DNA from: Rhodospirillaceae bacterium
GTDB taxonomy: Bacteria > Pseudomonadota > Alphaproteobacteria > TMED109
Assembly (NCBI GenBank): GCA_902571315.1
Contig: CACGBM010000002.1
Location: 1-64,000, forward strand
Length of the DNA stretch: 64,000 nt
Direction of reading: 5' to 3'
Shown: piece by piece, positions 9,747-17,630 of the stretch
Layout: each line of letters opens with the position of its first letter
Position numbering within the stretch: the stretch's first letter is position 1
Translations under genes and position numbers: made by a program
Notes under the pieces: generated by a model
The model's database searches: none
Seen by the model: the letters and a program-made list of their open reading frames with translations, nothing else
Told to the model about the DNA's origin: nothing

Positions 9747-10670
9747 CTACTTATATAAACTTCTTATTCTAGTTGTAAACTGGTCTAAAGTAGGATTGTT
9801 TTCAAATTTCACTTCTTGAATTAAAAGTGAGATTCCGTCCCATATAGATATAGAGGGTTTCCAATTACTTTGACTATATATTTTATCAATATTTAAATTG
9901 AAAACCTTTTTAATTGATGAACTACTTTCATCAAAAATAAATTTTTTATTTAGCCTTTCATAAATCATTTTAAGTACCGACTTTATTTCTACTCCTTGTC
10001 CAAAACTTAAGTTATAAACTCCTTCTAAATCATTGCTAATCAAAGAAACAATACCTCGTGCTATATCTGATGTGTTAATATAATCTTTTACATCATAAAT
10101 ATTTTTCAATACTATTAGTTCATCTTTATAAATACGTTGAATTACGTCATTAAAAAAAAAATTACTATCTTTTTTATTAGAATAGGGTACTCCTAGTCTT
10201 AAATGAATATGTTTAATATCTAAGCTAGTACAAATTTCTTTAGTTAACATATAAAATGCTTGTTTCGATCGGGCAAAACTATTCTTTGGAATACAAATAG
10301 TATTTTCAGATAAGTTTTTCTCAAGAATACCATATTCTTCATAAGTTCCTAATGTAATAAATCCTTTGCAATTTATATTTTTTGCTAATTCTAATATTTT
10401 AATTAAATTTTTTGTATCCGTTATCTGATTGTTAGCATAGGCACAATGCACTATGTACTCTGGTTTACTCATGCTTAATTTTCTAATTACTATTGGATCT
10501 AAATAGTTATCTGTTTGAATAATATTATAACACTTAATACTTTTGAGATAATCAATATTAGATTTTTCTCTTACTAATGCAGTTATAGGAATATTACTAG
10601 CCATTAACTCACTAATAATATTAGAGCCAATGAAACCGTTAGCACCAGTAATCAGAATTCTATTTTGCAT
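9747..10670 (-). CDS. NAD-dependent epimerase/dehydratase family protein
   Basis: An extended SDR protein of the nucleotide-sugar epimerase/dehydratase type. The N-terminal Rossmann motif is GANGFIGSN (about residues 8-16), and a Thr/Glu active-site-like region TLGTYEEYG follows at about residue 115. The catalytic YxxxK that normally sits about here reads FARSK, so the usual general-base Tyr is Phe. The start at 10670 is preferred; an upstream ATG at 10679 nearly touches the promoter-like GTCGTT. It likely makes or modifies a sugar nucleotide, perhaps for flagellin glycosylation, given that its promoter motif is shared with flagellin genes. Substrate unknown. Confidence 0.8.
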   Translation of the reverse strand: MQNRILITGANGFIGSNIISELMASNIPITALVREKSNIDYLKSIKCYNIIQTDNYLDPIVIRKLSMSKPEYIVHCAYANNQITDTKNLIKILELAKNINCKGFITLGTYEEYGILEKNLSENTICIPKNSFARSKQAFYMLTKEICTSLDIKHIHLRLGVPYSNKKDSNFFFNDVIQRIYKDELIVLKNIYDVKDYINTSDIARGIVSLISNDLEGVYNLSFGQGVEIKSVLKMIYERLNKKFIFDESSSSIKKVFNLNIDKIYSQSNWKPSISIWDGISLLIQEVKFENNPTLDQFTTRIRSLYK

Positions 10671-10679
10671 ATTAAGCAT

Positions 10680-10705
10680 AACGACAATAATACCGAAATT
10701 TTAAA
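10680..10705 (-). promoter_or_regulatory. Sigma-28-like promoter for the epimerase gene
   Basis: On the minus strand TTTAAA (10705-10700) is followed after 14 nt by GTCGTT (10685-10680). The same pair with the same spacing precedes two flagellar genes here. If GTCGTT is the -10 element, transcription would start only a few bases before the ATG at 10670, giving a nearly leaderless message. Confidence 0.5.
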
Positions 10706-10714
10706 TATGTTAAA

Positions 10715-10726
10715 CACATTTATGTG
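10715..10726. promoter_or_regulatory. Palindrome between two divergent promoters
   Basis: CACAT-TT-ATGTG is a perfect inverted repeat lying between the -35-like boxes of the divergent epimerase and flagellin promoters. It could be an operator acting on both; no protein is known to bind it. Confidence 0.35.
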
Positions 10727-10727
10727 A

Positions 10728-10753
10728 CTAATAAATCAATAAACTTTGTCGTT
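10728..10753 (+). promoter_or_regulatory. Sigma-28-like promoter for short flagellin
   Basis: CTAAT (10728-10732), 15 nt, GTCGTT (10748-10753), 27 bp before the ATG at 10781. It matches the motif found upstream of 12511 and 17631 and resembles the FliA pattern TAAA-N15-GCCGATAA. No clear Shine-Dalgarno lies between it and the gene. Confidence 0.5.
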
Positions 10754-10780
10754 ATAAATATATAAAAATAATATGTAAAT

Positions 10781-11548
10781 ATGTCAGAGCGTTCATCTTT
10801 ATCAATTTTAGCTAATTTAGGTTCAAAATTAGCTATACCTAAAATTCAAGAATCTTTAAAAAATATAATTACAGGTAAAGAAGGTACCGGTATTATGAAA
10901 GCTCTTTCAACTACACTATACGCTAAATCAGATAGTTGGGGTGCAGCAGCTGGAAATATAAGAAAAGCTATAGAAGCCTTAGAAACTGCTGAAAAAGCTC
11001 TACTTGAGATTGCTACATTAGCCACAAGGTTAGAAGAACTAGGGGCGCTTTATAATGATAATGATATTTTATCTACATCAGATGTAGCAGCACTTGATGC
11101 AGAAACTGAAACTATTACAGCTGCTATAGATAGTATAGTTTCAGGAGCAACATTCAATGGAGTTTCTATGCTTGATGCTGCTGGCGTTACATTTGATGCT
11201 GGAGTTACTGATGCAGGTGATACTCAAACCTTAACAACTGAAGCAATAAGTTCAGTAGCATCTACAACAACAGCTTCCGATGCAGATACTACTGGAGCTT
11301 CATTAAATAATGAAGTTACTATAAGTCTTGGAGAAATTTCAGGAGGAATTACTACTCTTTTGGCAAGAGAAAATATTGCTTATGCAGCATCAGCAATAAT
11401 GAGCGCTGCCGCTGATAGTGCCGTAGAAACTGACTTAGCTGCAGAAGCTGCACAATTAACTAAACAAATGATGTTGCAAAAAGTTTCTCTTTCATTGGCT
11501 GCTCAAGCAAATCTTAATGAAAACGCAAAATTAAATTTAGTATCTTAA
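10781..11548 (+). CDS. Divergent short flagellin-like protein
   Basis: A 255-residue protein that aligns with the other small flagellins here in its middle and end: ALLEIATLATRLEELGALYNDNDILSTSD, FNGVSML, and a C-terminal helix with AEAAQLTKQMMLQKVSLSLAAQAN. The N-terminus is unusual: the normal flagellin start with LSSGKR and GDDAAG is replaced by a different Lys/Gly-rich stretch (KNIITGKEGTGIMK). It is probably a minor filament subunit or a filament-associated protein secreted by the flagellar export gate. Its 3' end overlaps the convergent gph by 4 bp. It lies apart from the other three flagellin genes. Confidence 0.75.
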   Translation: MSERSSLSILANLGSKLAIPKIQESLKNIITGKEGTGIMKALSTTLYAKSDSWGAAAGNIRKAIEALETAEKALLEIATLATRLEELGALYNDNDILSTSDVAALDAETETITAAIDSIVSGATFNGVSMLDAAGVTFDAGVTDAGDTQTLTTEAISSVASTTTASDADTTGASLNNEVTISLGEISGGITTLLARENIAYAASAIMSAAADSAVETDLAAEAAQLTKQMMLQKVSLSLAAQANLNENAKLNLVS

Positions 11549-12219
11549 AATTTAAAGTTAGAAATTATTTGAGGTATTTTTTTTAAATCCTCAAGTATGA
11601 TATCAGCGTTCATATCATTAATATTTTCATAACTGTACCCATGTTTTAGCAAAATTAACTTAGATCCACTCCTTTTAGCACAAAGGGCATCATTAATACT
11701 ATCGCCTATAAAAATACAATTATAATCTTTTATATTGGTTAATTTGATAGTTTCGTATAAATGTATTGGGCTTGGTTTTCTGTAATCAAATGTGTCTCCT
11801 CCTGAAATAGCAGAAAAAAATTTTTCTAATTTAAAGTGATTAAGTATTTTTTTAACAAAAAATTCTGGTTTATTTGAAACTATAATAAGTTCATAGTTTT
11901 CTGATTTTAATTTTTCTAATACTGTAGTTGTATATGGAAATAATTTAGACTTATTCAGACAGTTTTGCTCATAAATTTTTAGGAATTTTTCTTTAAGTGG
12001 TTTCCAGCTTATATCTTTATGGTTAATTCCATTTATTTTAAAAGCTTTTTTAATCATTGATAAAGCTCCATTACCTACTAAGTCATTTACATCAGATCTT
12101 TGCATGCAAGGAATATTATTCTCTTTTAGCAAAATATTTAGCGTATCAATTAAGTCATCAGCACTGTCTAATAAAGTACCATCTAAATCAAAAGCTAATA
12201 TAGTTTTATAATTGTTCAT
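11545..12219 (-). CDS. gph: Phosphoglycolate phosphatase-like HAD hydrolase
   Basis: A HAD-IA hydrolase with nucleophile motif FDLDGTLLDS (about residues 10-19), motif II VSN, a Lys-containing RKPSP motif and motif III GDSINDALCAKRSG. The helical cap with GNGALSM is that of Gph, which dephosphorylates 2-phosphoglycolate. Length 224 aa is typical. It reads against the flagellin on its left and away from the flagellin at 12511; no link with the flagellum is evident. Confidence 0.8.
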   Translation of the reverse strand: MNNYKTILAFDLDGTLLDSADDLIDTLNILLKENNIPCMQRSDVNDLVGNGALSMIKKAFKINGINHKDISWKPLKEKFLKIYEQNCLNKSKLFPYTTTVLEKLKSENYELIIVSNKPEFFVKKILNHFKLEKFFSAISGGDTFDYRKPSPIHLYETIKLTNIKDYNCIFIGDSINDALCAKRSGSKLILLKHGYSYENINDMNADIILEDLKKIPQIISNFKF

Positions 12220-12438
12220 TTTATTTATTACTAAAAAATAATTTCTTTTATTTTCATAGTAAAGCCTTTTAAGATATTTCCATAAATTAAATCAGTGTTC
12301 TGATATAATACTCAGTCTTTATTTAATAAAAATTTAAAACTTTCAAATATAATTAATTAAACTTCTAAACACTTTGATGTGTAAATTTTGAAAAAAACTT
12401 AACATTCTTTTAGAAAACATATGAAAAGTAAATTAGTA

Positions 12439-12463
12439 CTAAACATTTTTTAATTATGTCGTT
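12439..12463 (+). promoter_or_regulatory. Sigma-28-like promoter for flagellin pair
   Basis: CTAAA (12439-12443), 14 nt, GTCGTT (12458-12463), 47 bp before the flagellin ATG at 12511. The leader contains a Shine-Dalgarno AAAGGAAA just before the start. No GG-N10-GC sigma-54 pattern was seen between 12220 and 12510; the rest of this 291-bp AT-rich gap holds nothing else I recognise. Confidence 0.55.
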
Positions 12464-12510
12464 TTAAATTTTGAAAAGATTATTTAAATAGAAATCTGAA
12501 AGGAAACTAA

Positions 12511-13305
12511 ATGTCATCTGTCTCAAGTTTAAGTAACGGCGCTTTATTCGCAGCAAATAATGCTGCTAAAGCACAAAGAGGAATCACACAATCTATAGCA
12601 AAATTATCTTCAGGTAAAAGATCTATAAATGGCAGTGATCCTTCAGGACAGGCGGTAGCGGATTCTTTAAATGCAAACTCTAGAAGCTGGTATGTAGCTG
12701 CTAGAAATGCTGAAGATGGCATTTCAGCTGCACAGGTAGCAGAGTCTTCTTTAATGGAAATAGCTGGATTAGCTCAAAGATTGAGGGAATTAGGTGTTAA
12801 ATTCGAAAATTCAGATATTTTATCAGACTCTGATACATCAGCATTGAATGCAGAAGCAGCAGCTATTTATGATACTATAGATGCAATCATAGAAACTACT
12901 AAGTTTAATGGTGTAGATCTTCTTAGTCATTCAGTAAAGTCATATCAAGTGGCTGTAGCTGATGACGGCGGATATATTCAGTTTCAATCTAGTAGTGGGT
13001 TTACCTCAGTTTCAGATAAGAATACAGTAGCAGATGCAATAGCAGATGCTGATACAATTCTATCTGAAGTTGCAACTAACTTAGGTCATACTTCTGCAGG
13101 AATGGCTGCATTTAAAGCTAGGCAAGCAGTAGCATACTCTGCATCTGCAAACTTGGCTGCTGCAGCATCTAGAATTGAAGATACTGATTATGCCGAAGAG
13201 TCTGCTAATCTAGCAAGATTATCTATTTTAAATCAATCTTCAATGTCTATGGTAGCACAAGCAAACAAAGCTAATGCTACTTTTTTAACTATTATTAACC
13301 AATAA
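12511..13305 (+). CDS. Flagellin, short type A
   Basis: A 264-residue flagellin. The N-terminal D0/D1 part has AKLSSGKRSINGSDPSGQAVAD and RNAEDGISAAQVAESSLMEIA; the C-terminal part has DYAEESANLARLSILNQSSMSMVAQANKAN, the interface that packs the filament core. The central outer domains are nearly absent, so the filament surface it makes would be thin. It is 19 bp upstream of a second flagellin of exactly the same length, and both differ clearly in sequence, so the duplication is old. Export is expected with a FliS chaperone binding its C-terminal helix. Confidence 0.9.
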   Translation: MSSVSSLSNGALFAANNAAKAQRGITQSIAKLSSGKRSINGSDPSGQAVADSLNANSRSWYVAARNAEDGISAAQVAESSLMEIAGLAQRLRELGVKFENSDILSDSDTSALNAEAAAIYDTIDAIIETTKFNGVDLLSHSVKSYQVAVADDGGYIQFQSSSGFTSVSDKNTVADAIADADTILSEVATNLGHTSAGMAAFKARQAVAYSASANLAAAASRIEDTDYAEESANLARLSILNQSSMSMVAQANKANATFLTIINQ

Positions 13306-13323
13306 CTATAAAGGAAAATTAAT

Positions 13324-14118
13324 ATGACAAGTGTTTCAAACGTCTCTATAGGAGCAAATATGGCAGGAGCGGCTGCTGCTAAAGCCAGACATGGAATGAA
13401 CGAAGCTATCGCTCGTTTATCTACTGGCAGAAGATCAATGTATGGAGGTGATGCTGCTGGTCAATCAACAGCATTTCAGCTAAAAGCTAGAGGTATGTCA
13501 TACGCTCAAGCAGGAAGAAATACAGAGGATGGTATTTCAGTTGCTCAAACTATTGAATCTGCATTAATGGAAATTGCGTCTTTAGGACAACGTTTAAGAG
13601 AACTTGGTGTACAAGCTGAGAACTCTGCTATTCACAGTACTGATGATGTATCTGCAAGTACTGCAGAAGTAACTGCTATTACTGCAACTATTGATGCAAT
13701 CGTAACTCAGACTCTATTTAATGGCGTAGCATTGATGTCCGCTGGTGGATCTGAACAAATTGCTATTGGTACAACTGATACAACTGCTAATGACTTTACA
13801 GTAACGTCTACTGCGATTTCTGCTGCTTCTGGTACAACCACTGCTGGAGCTGCTATAGCTACAGCAAATACATTATTAGGTGAAGTAGGTGTATCATTAG
13901 GAAACATGGCTGCTGCGCAGTCAGCTTTAAAAGCAAGGCAAGGGGTTGCATATGCTACATCAGCTAACCTTTTAGCAGCTGCTTCTAGATTGGAAGAAAC
14001 TGATTTTGCTAGCTCATCTGCAAATTTAGCCAAATTTGCTATATTAAATCAATCAGCAATGGCTATGGTAGCTCAGGCTAACCAAGCGCAAAGTGCAGTT
14101 TTAGCTGTTATAAATTAA
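13324..14118 (+). CDS. Flagellin, short type B
   Basis: A 264-residue flagellin, paralogue of the gene just upstream and probably cotranscribed with it; AAAGGAAAA provides the ribosome site. It carries ARLSTGRRSMYGGDAAGQSTAF and RNTEDGISVAQTIESALMEIASLG in the N-terminal core and FASSSANLAKFAILNQSAMAMVAQANQAQ at the end. The middle is short and Thr/Ala-rich. Its core residues are closer to the long flagellin at 14332 in the C-terminal helix than to the divergent one at 10781. Confidence 0.9.
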   Translation: MTSVSNVSIGANMAGAAAAKARHGMNEAIARLSTGRRSMYGGDAAGQSTAFQLKARGMSYAQAGRNTEDGISVAQTIESALMEIASLGQRLRELGVQAENSAIHSTDDVSASTAEVTAITATIDAIVTQTLFNGVALMSAGGSEQIAIGTTDTTANDFTVTSTAISAASGTTTAGAAIATANTLLGEVGVSLGNMAAAQSALKARQGVAYATSANLLAAASRLEETDFASSSANLAKFAILNQSAMAMVAQANQAQSAVLAVIN

Positions 14119-14131
14119 ATTTAGCTTTTAT

Positions 14132-14176
14132 TATCTACGTAGATTATGTTTTTTTAAAAACAAATCTACGTAGATA
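14132..14176. promoter_or_regulatory. Paired identical palindromes upstream of sigma-54 promoters
   Basis: ATCTACGTAGAT occurs at 14133-14144 and again at 14164-14175, 31 bp centre to centre (about three helical turns). Each copy is a self-palindrome, and together they also form a 14-bp stem. Lying 50-160 bp upstream of two sigma-54 promoters, they fit binding sites for an enhancer-binding activator. A terminator for the flagellin to the left is the alternative, but no T-run follows the second arm. Confidence 0.6.
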
Positions 14177-14225
14177 GTTTATTTAGTATATTATATTTTA
14201 AAAGCCACTACCTGTGGTAAAGTAA

Positions 14226-14242
14226 CTGGCATTATATTTGCA
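14226..14242 (+). promoter_or_regulatory. Upstream sigma-54 promoter of the long flagellin
   Basis: CTGGCATTATATTTGCA: GG at 14228-14229 and GC at 14240-14241 with exactly 10 nt between, close to the consensus TGGCAC-N5-TTGC. The predicted start point leaves a leader of about 80 nt before 14332. Confidence 0.65.
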
Positions 14243-14288
14243 CACATTTATATTATGATTATAAATACTAAATTTAAGTGTTTGGCAG

Positions 14289-14305
14289 TTGGCACGATAA
14301 TTGCT
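14289..14305 (+). promoter_or_regulatory. Sigma-54 promoter of the long flagellin
   Basis: TTGGCACGATAATTGCT matches the RpoN consensus at every conserved base; GG (14291-14292) and GC (14303-14304) are 10 nt apart. The expected start point near 14316 leaves a 16-nt leader containing AGGAGG (14321-14326), ideally placed for the ATG at 14332. Confidence 0.9.
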
Positions 14306-14331
14306 ATTAGGGACTTATTAAGGAGGTTTAA

Positions 14332-15921
14332 ATGCCAGTACAAAATCCAGGTGTAACATCGTTATTTGCACTACATAATTTGCACAAAACAGAAAGAGCT
14401 ATGGGGGTTTCTATAGAGAGGCTTTCATCTGGTAAAAGAATAAACCATGCGGGAGATGATGCTGCTGGTGGTGCAATAGCAGATAGAATGACAGCACAAA
14501 TAAAAGGATTAAATATGTCTGTTAGAAATGCATCAGATGTATTGTCAATGGCACAAGTTGCGGAAGGTGCACTTGATGAGTCTTCTAAGGTACTACAAAG
14601 AATTAGAGAATTAGCAATTCAGTCTGCAAGTGACTTGATGAATGGAGAAGAAAGACTTTATCTTCAAACTGAAGCTAATCAATTAATTGCAGAATTAGAT
14701 AGAGTTGCAAGGGATACAACTTTTAATGAAATAGCTGTTTTAGATGGAACTTTCGCGGATAGAAGATTTCAAATAGGTTCCAAAGAAAGAGAAGCAGCAA
14801 CTGTTTCTATAGGAAATTTAAGAACTGAAAAAATAGGAAATCATACAGTAAGAACCAGCGCAACTGCAGGTGAAACAAATTTGGCTACTGCTGCAGTTAG
14901 AGGAACAGATGATCAAGTAGCTGATGAAGATTTTACTATACATGGATTATTAGGATCTAAAACAATTGATGTAGTTGCAAATGCTAGTGCCAAAGATATT
15001 GCAGAAGCAGTAAATATAGCATTTGATAGTACAGGAGTAAGTGCAACTGCTTCAACAAATTTAAAAATTCAAGGTGTAGCTGATACAGCTGGTTCTGCAA
15101 CTTTATCAATAGGTATACAGGGAAAAAATTCTACAGCAAGAACTATTTCTGCCGGAGTCACTTTAGGTGATGCAGTAGGTGGTTCTGATTTGACTAACTT
15201 AAGCAACTCTATTAATGCATATTCTGCTGAAACAGGAGTAGTGGCAGTTTTAAGTGCGGACAAAGCAACTGTGTATTTAACACAAGATGAGGGACATGAC
15301 ATTATCTTAACTGATCTAGATTGGGCAGACGTGGGGGATGCTGATACTCATTCACTTCAAGTAACTGGTATGGACTCAAGAATATTTGATACTGATGGTA
15401 CAACAGAGCTTTTATCAGGTTCAGCAGTTAGTGTTTATGATCAGGAATATGATGCTGGTGATACTGAAACAGCTGGTTTTGCAGATTCAGTGATTGTATC
15501 AGGGCAAATTAATATGCACGCTTCACATTCATTTACAGTAACAACGGATTATGGCGACGGTGATGATGGTTTATTTGAGTCTTCTCCAGGAGTAGCTACT
15601 CTTAATAAGGTTTCAGAGTTAAGTCTAAGAAGTAGATCTAAAGCTATTGATGCTTTAAAAATGGTTGATAAGGCACTTGATAAAATTCATATGGAAAGAG
15701 CTAAATTAGGTGCTGTTATGAGTAGAATGGATCAGGCAATTGACAATTTAACTAATGTATCAGCTAACACATCTTCTGCAAGGTCTAGAATTGTAGATGC
15801 AGATATGGCAGCTGAAGCAGGTAATTTAACTAAGACTCAAATTCTTCAACAAAGTGCAATGGCTATGATTGCTCAGGCTTCAAAAGCCCAGCAGGCTGTT
15901 CTAACTTTATTACAAGGATAA
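14332..15921 (+). CDS. Flagellin, long type (529 aa)
   Basis: The most canonical flagellin of the window. The N-terminal core shows IERLSSGKRINHAGDDAAG, followed by RNASDVLSMAQVAEGALDE and IRELAIQSASDLMN; the C-terminal core shows RSRIVDADMAAEAGNLTKTQ and QQSAMAMIAQASKAQQAVL. Between them lie about 250 residues of variable outer domain, including an IN-type module (residues ~283-335). It has its own sigma-54 promoters, unlike the shorter flagellins, and is followed after 16 bp by fliD. It is probably a main filament subunit. Confidence 0.95.
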   Translation: MPVQNPGVTSLFALHNLHKTERAMGVSIERLSSGKRINHAGDDAAGGAIADRMTAQIKGLNMSVRNASDVLSMAQVAEGALDESSKVLQRIRELAIQSASDLMNGEERLYLQTEANQLIAELDRVARDTTFNEIAVLDGTFADRRFQIGSKEREAATVSIGNLRTEKIGNHTVRTSATAGETNLATAAVRGTDDQVADEDFTIHGLLGSKTIDVVANASAKDIAEAVNIAFDSTGVSATASTNLKIQGVADTAGSATLSIGIQGKNSTARTISAGVTLGDAVGGSDLTNLSNSINAYSAETGVVAVLSADKATVYLTQDEGHDIILTDLDWADVGDADTHSLQVTGMDSRIFDTDGTTELLSGSAVSVYDQEYDAGDTETAGFADSVIVSGQINMHASHSFTVTTDYGDGDDGLFESSPGVATLNKVSELSLRSRSKAIDALKMVDKALDKIHMERAKLGAVMSRMDQAIDNLTNVSANTSSARSRIVDADMAAEAGNLTKTQILQQSAMAMIAQASKAQQAVLTLLQG

Positions 15922-15937
15922 AATTAGTGTGAATTAA

Positions 15938-17575
15938 ATGGCTAGTACGCCAGATATATTATCAAAATTAAACGTTGGATCAGGAATGAATAATTCCGAG
16001 ATCATAACTGCATTAGTAGATGCAGAAAGAATTCCAAAGCAAGAAAGAATTGATACAGATAAAATAAACACTGAAAATACAATTTCAGCTTATGGAGTAC
16101 TTAAAAGTGATATAAGTGGTTTTAGAGATATTGTTAGGTCTATTCAAAGCAGTGATGCATCTGGTTTTATTGGTTCTTCAAGTAATACCACTGTGGCAAG
16201 TTTTTCAACTACTGGGAATACAGGAACTGCAGCGATAAATTCTTCATTAACTATTGATACCTTAGCAAAAACGCATACATTGGTTTCTGGAACATATTCA
16301 AACACTGGCGCAACTGTAGGGGCAGGCTCTTTCACTATTGATTTTGGGACCTGGAGTACTACTAGTTCCTCTAACGATACATTTACTGCTAACAGTAATT
16401 CCTCGGTTACCATTAATACTTCTTCTACCACTTCTTTAATACAATTAAGAGATGCCATAAATAACGCTACTGATAATGCTGAGGCTGTAGTTATGAATAA
16501 CGGATCAGGTTTCATTATTGTCTTAAAAGGATTGAGCGGAGCAGAAAACGAATTAAGGATAACGCCTGGGGCTGGTTCATCATCTGACCTATCAAATAAT
16601 TTTGCTTACACAACAACTACTAAAAATTTAACTCAGACTGTTGATGGGGAAGATGCTTCCTTTACTGTTGATGGCATATCAATGACTAGATCTAGTAATA
16701 CTATTACTAATTTATATAACGGCTACACACTTGAGTTAGAAAGCACAACTTCTTCAGCTATAAGTATCAGTAGTTCTCAGGATATGAGCACAATAGAAGG
16801 TTTACTATCAGATTTTGTTGATGCCTATAATAGCGTTTATTTAGGAATAACCGATCTGACAACAGTTCCGCTATCCTCTGATTCGTCCGCAGGTCCTTTA
16901 TCTGGTGACTCATTAGCTAGGACTATACAGAGAGAATTAAGAAGTTTTACAACAAAGTCTGTTGAAGGATATGAAGATGGTCCTTACTCTTTATCTTTAT
17001 TAGGAGTAAGTACTAATAGGGACGGAAGTATTAGTTTAAATCCTAACACTCTTAGAAACACTTTTGAGTCTAATCCAACTATTGTTGATGCCATTTTTAA
17101 AAATCAACTAACATCAGATAATTCAGAAGTAGAAGTTACAGCTATAGGAAGAGATACTAATCCAGGCTCTTATGCTTTAACTAAGTCTGGATCTGATTAT
17201 TTACTTGATGGAGTTACTTTGACTGCAAGTGGAACCTCTTATTCTTCTTCATCTGGTGATACAAATGGTATTGTATTGAAAATACCTAACACAGATATTT
17301 CTTCTGCTAATATTTATTATGGTAAATCTCTAATGTCATTAGTTGATACTAGCCTTACTAACTTTTTATCATTTAAGGGTGACATAAATAATAGGCTTAA
17401 TAACTTAAATGACAGATTATCTGGTTTTAGGGATCAGCAAGAAGCACTAGACGAAAGAATGAATACTCTTACAGATAGGTTTACTTCACAATTTATGGCA
17501 ATGGAACAATCTATTGCAGGTCTTAAAGAAACTGGAAATTATTTAGATCAAATGTTAAAACAAGATTCAGATTAA
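15938..17575 (+). CDS. fliD: Filament cap protein FliD
   Basis: FliD (HAP2) forms the cap at which flagellin is added. N-terminal part: LNVGSGMNNSEIITALVDAERIPKQER, typical of FliD; C-terminal part: LNNLNDRLSGFRDQQEALDERMNTL then RFTSQFMAMEQSIAGL, the conserved coiled-coil terminal region. Length, 545 aa, is usual. The centre has Thr/Ser-rich strands like the flagellin IN motif. It lies in the run flagellin-fliD, and fliS follows after its own promoter. Confidence 0.93.
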   Translation: MASTPDILSKLNVGSGMNNSEIITALVDAERIPKQERIDTDKINTENTISAYGVLKSDISGFRDIVRSIQSSDASGFIGSSSNTTVASFSTTGNTGTAAINSSLTIDTLAKTHTLVSGTYSNTGATVGAGSFTIDFGTWSTTSSSNDTFTANSNSSVTINTSSTTSLIQLRDAINNATDNAEAVVMNNGSGFIIVLKGLSGAENELRITPGAGSSSDLSNNFAYTTTTKNLTQTVDGEDASFTVDGISMTRSSNTITNLYNGYTLELESTTSSAISISSSQDMSTIEGLLSDFVDAYNSVYLGITDLTTVPLSSDSSAGPLSGDSLARTIQRELRSFTTKSVEGYEDGPYSLSLLGVSTNRDGSISLNPNTLRNTFESNPTIVDAIFKNQLTSDNSEVEVTAIGRDTNPGSYALTKSGSDYLLDGVTLTASGTSYSSSSGDTNGIVLKIPNTDISSANIYYGKSLMSLVDTSLTNFLSFKGDINNRLNNLNDRLSGFRDQQEALDERMNTLTDRFTSQFMAMEQSIAGLKETGNYLDQMLKQDSD

Positions 17576-17581
17576 AATAAA

Positions 17582-17606
17582 CTAAATAAATTTTAGAAAT
17601 GTCGTT
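17582..17606 (+). promoter_or_regulatory. Sigma-28-like promoter for fliS
   Basis: CTAAA (17582-17586), 14 nt, GTCGTT (17601-17606). The fliS ATG is at 17631 with AAGGAG at about 17618-17623, so a start point near 17614 fits a short leader that still contains the ribosome site; this supports GTCGTT being the -10 and not the -35 element. Confidence 0.55.
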
Positions 17607-17630
17607 ACTATATTTATAAGGAGATGTTAT

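Noticed and set aside
13707-14033. Open frame on the minus strand inside the short flagellin B gene
   Set aside because: The translation is an Ala/Val-rich shadow with no start context, and the flagellin on the plus strand is certain.
14132-14176. The 14-bp stem as a standard rho-independent terminator
   Set aside because: The arm is followed by GTTTATTTAG and not a T-run, the loop is long, and both arms are themselves palindromes upstream of sigma-54 promoters, which fits protein-binding sites better.
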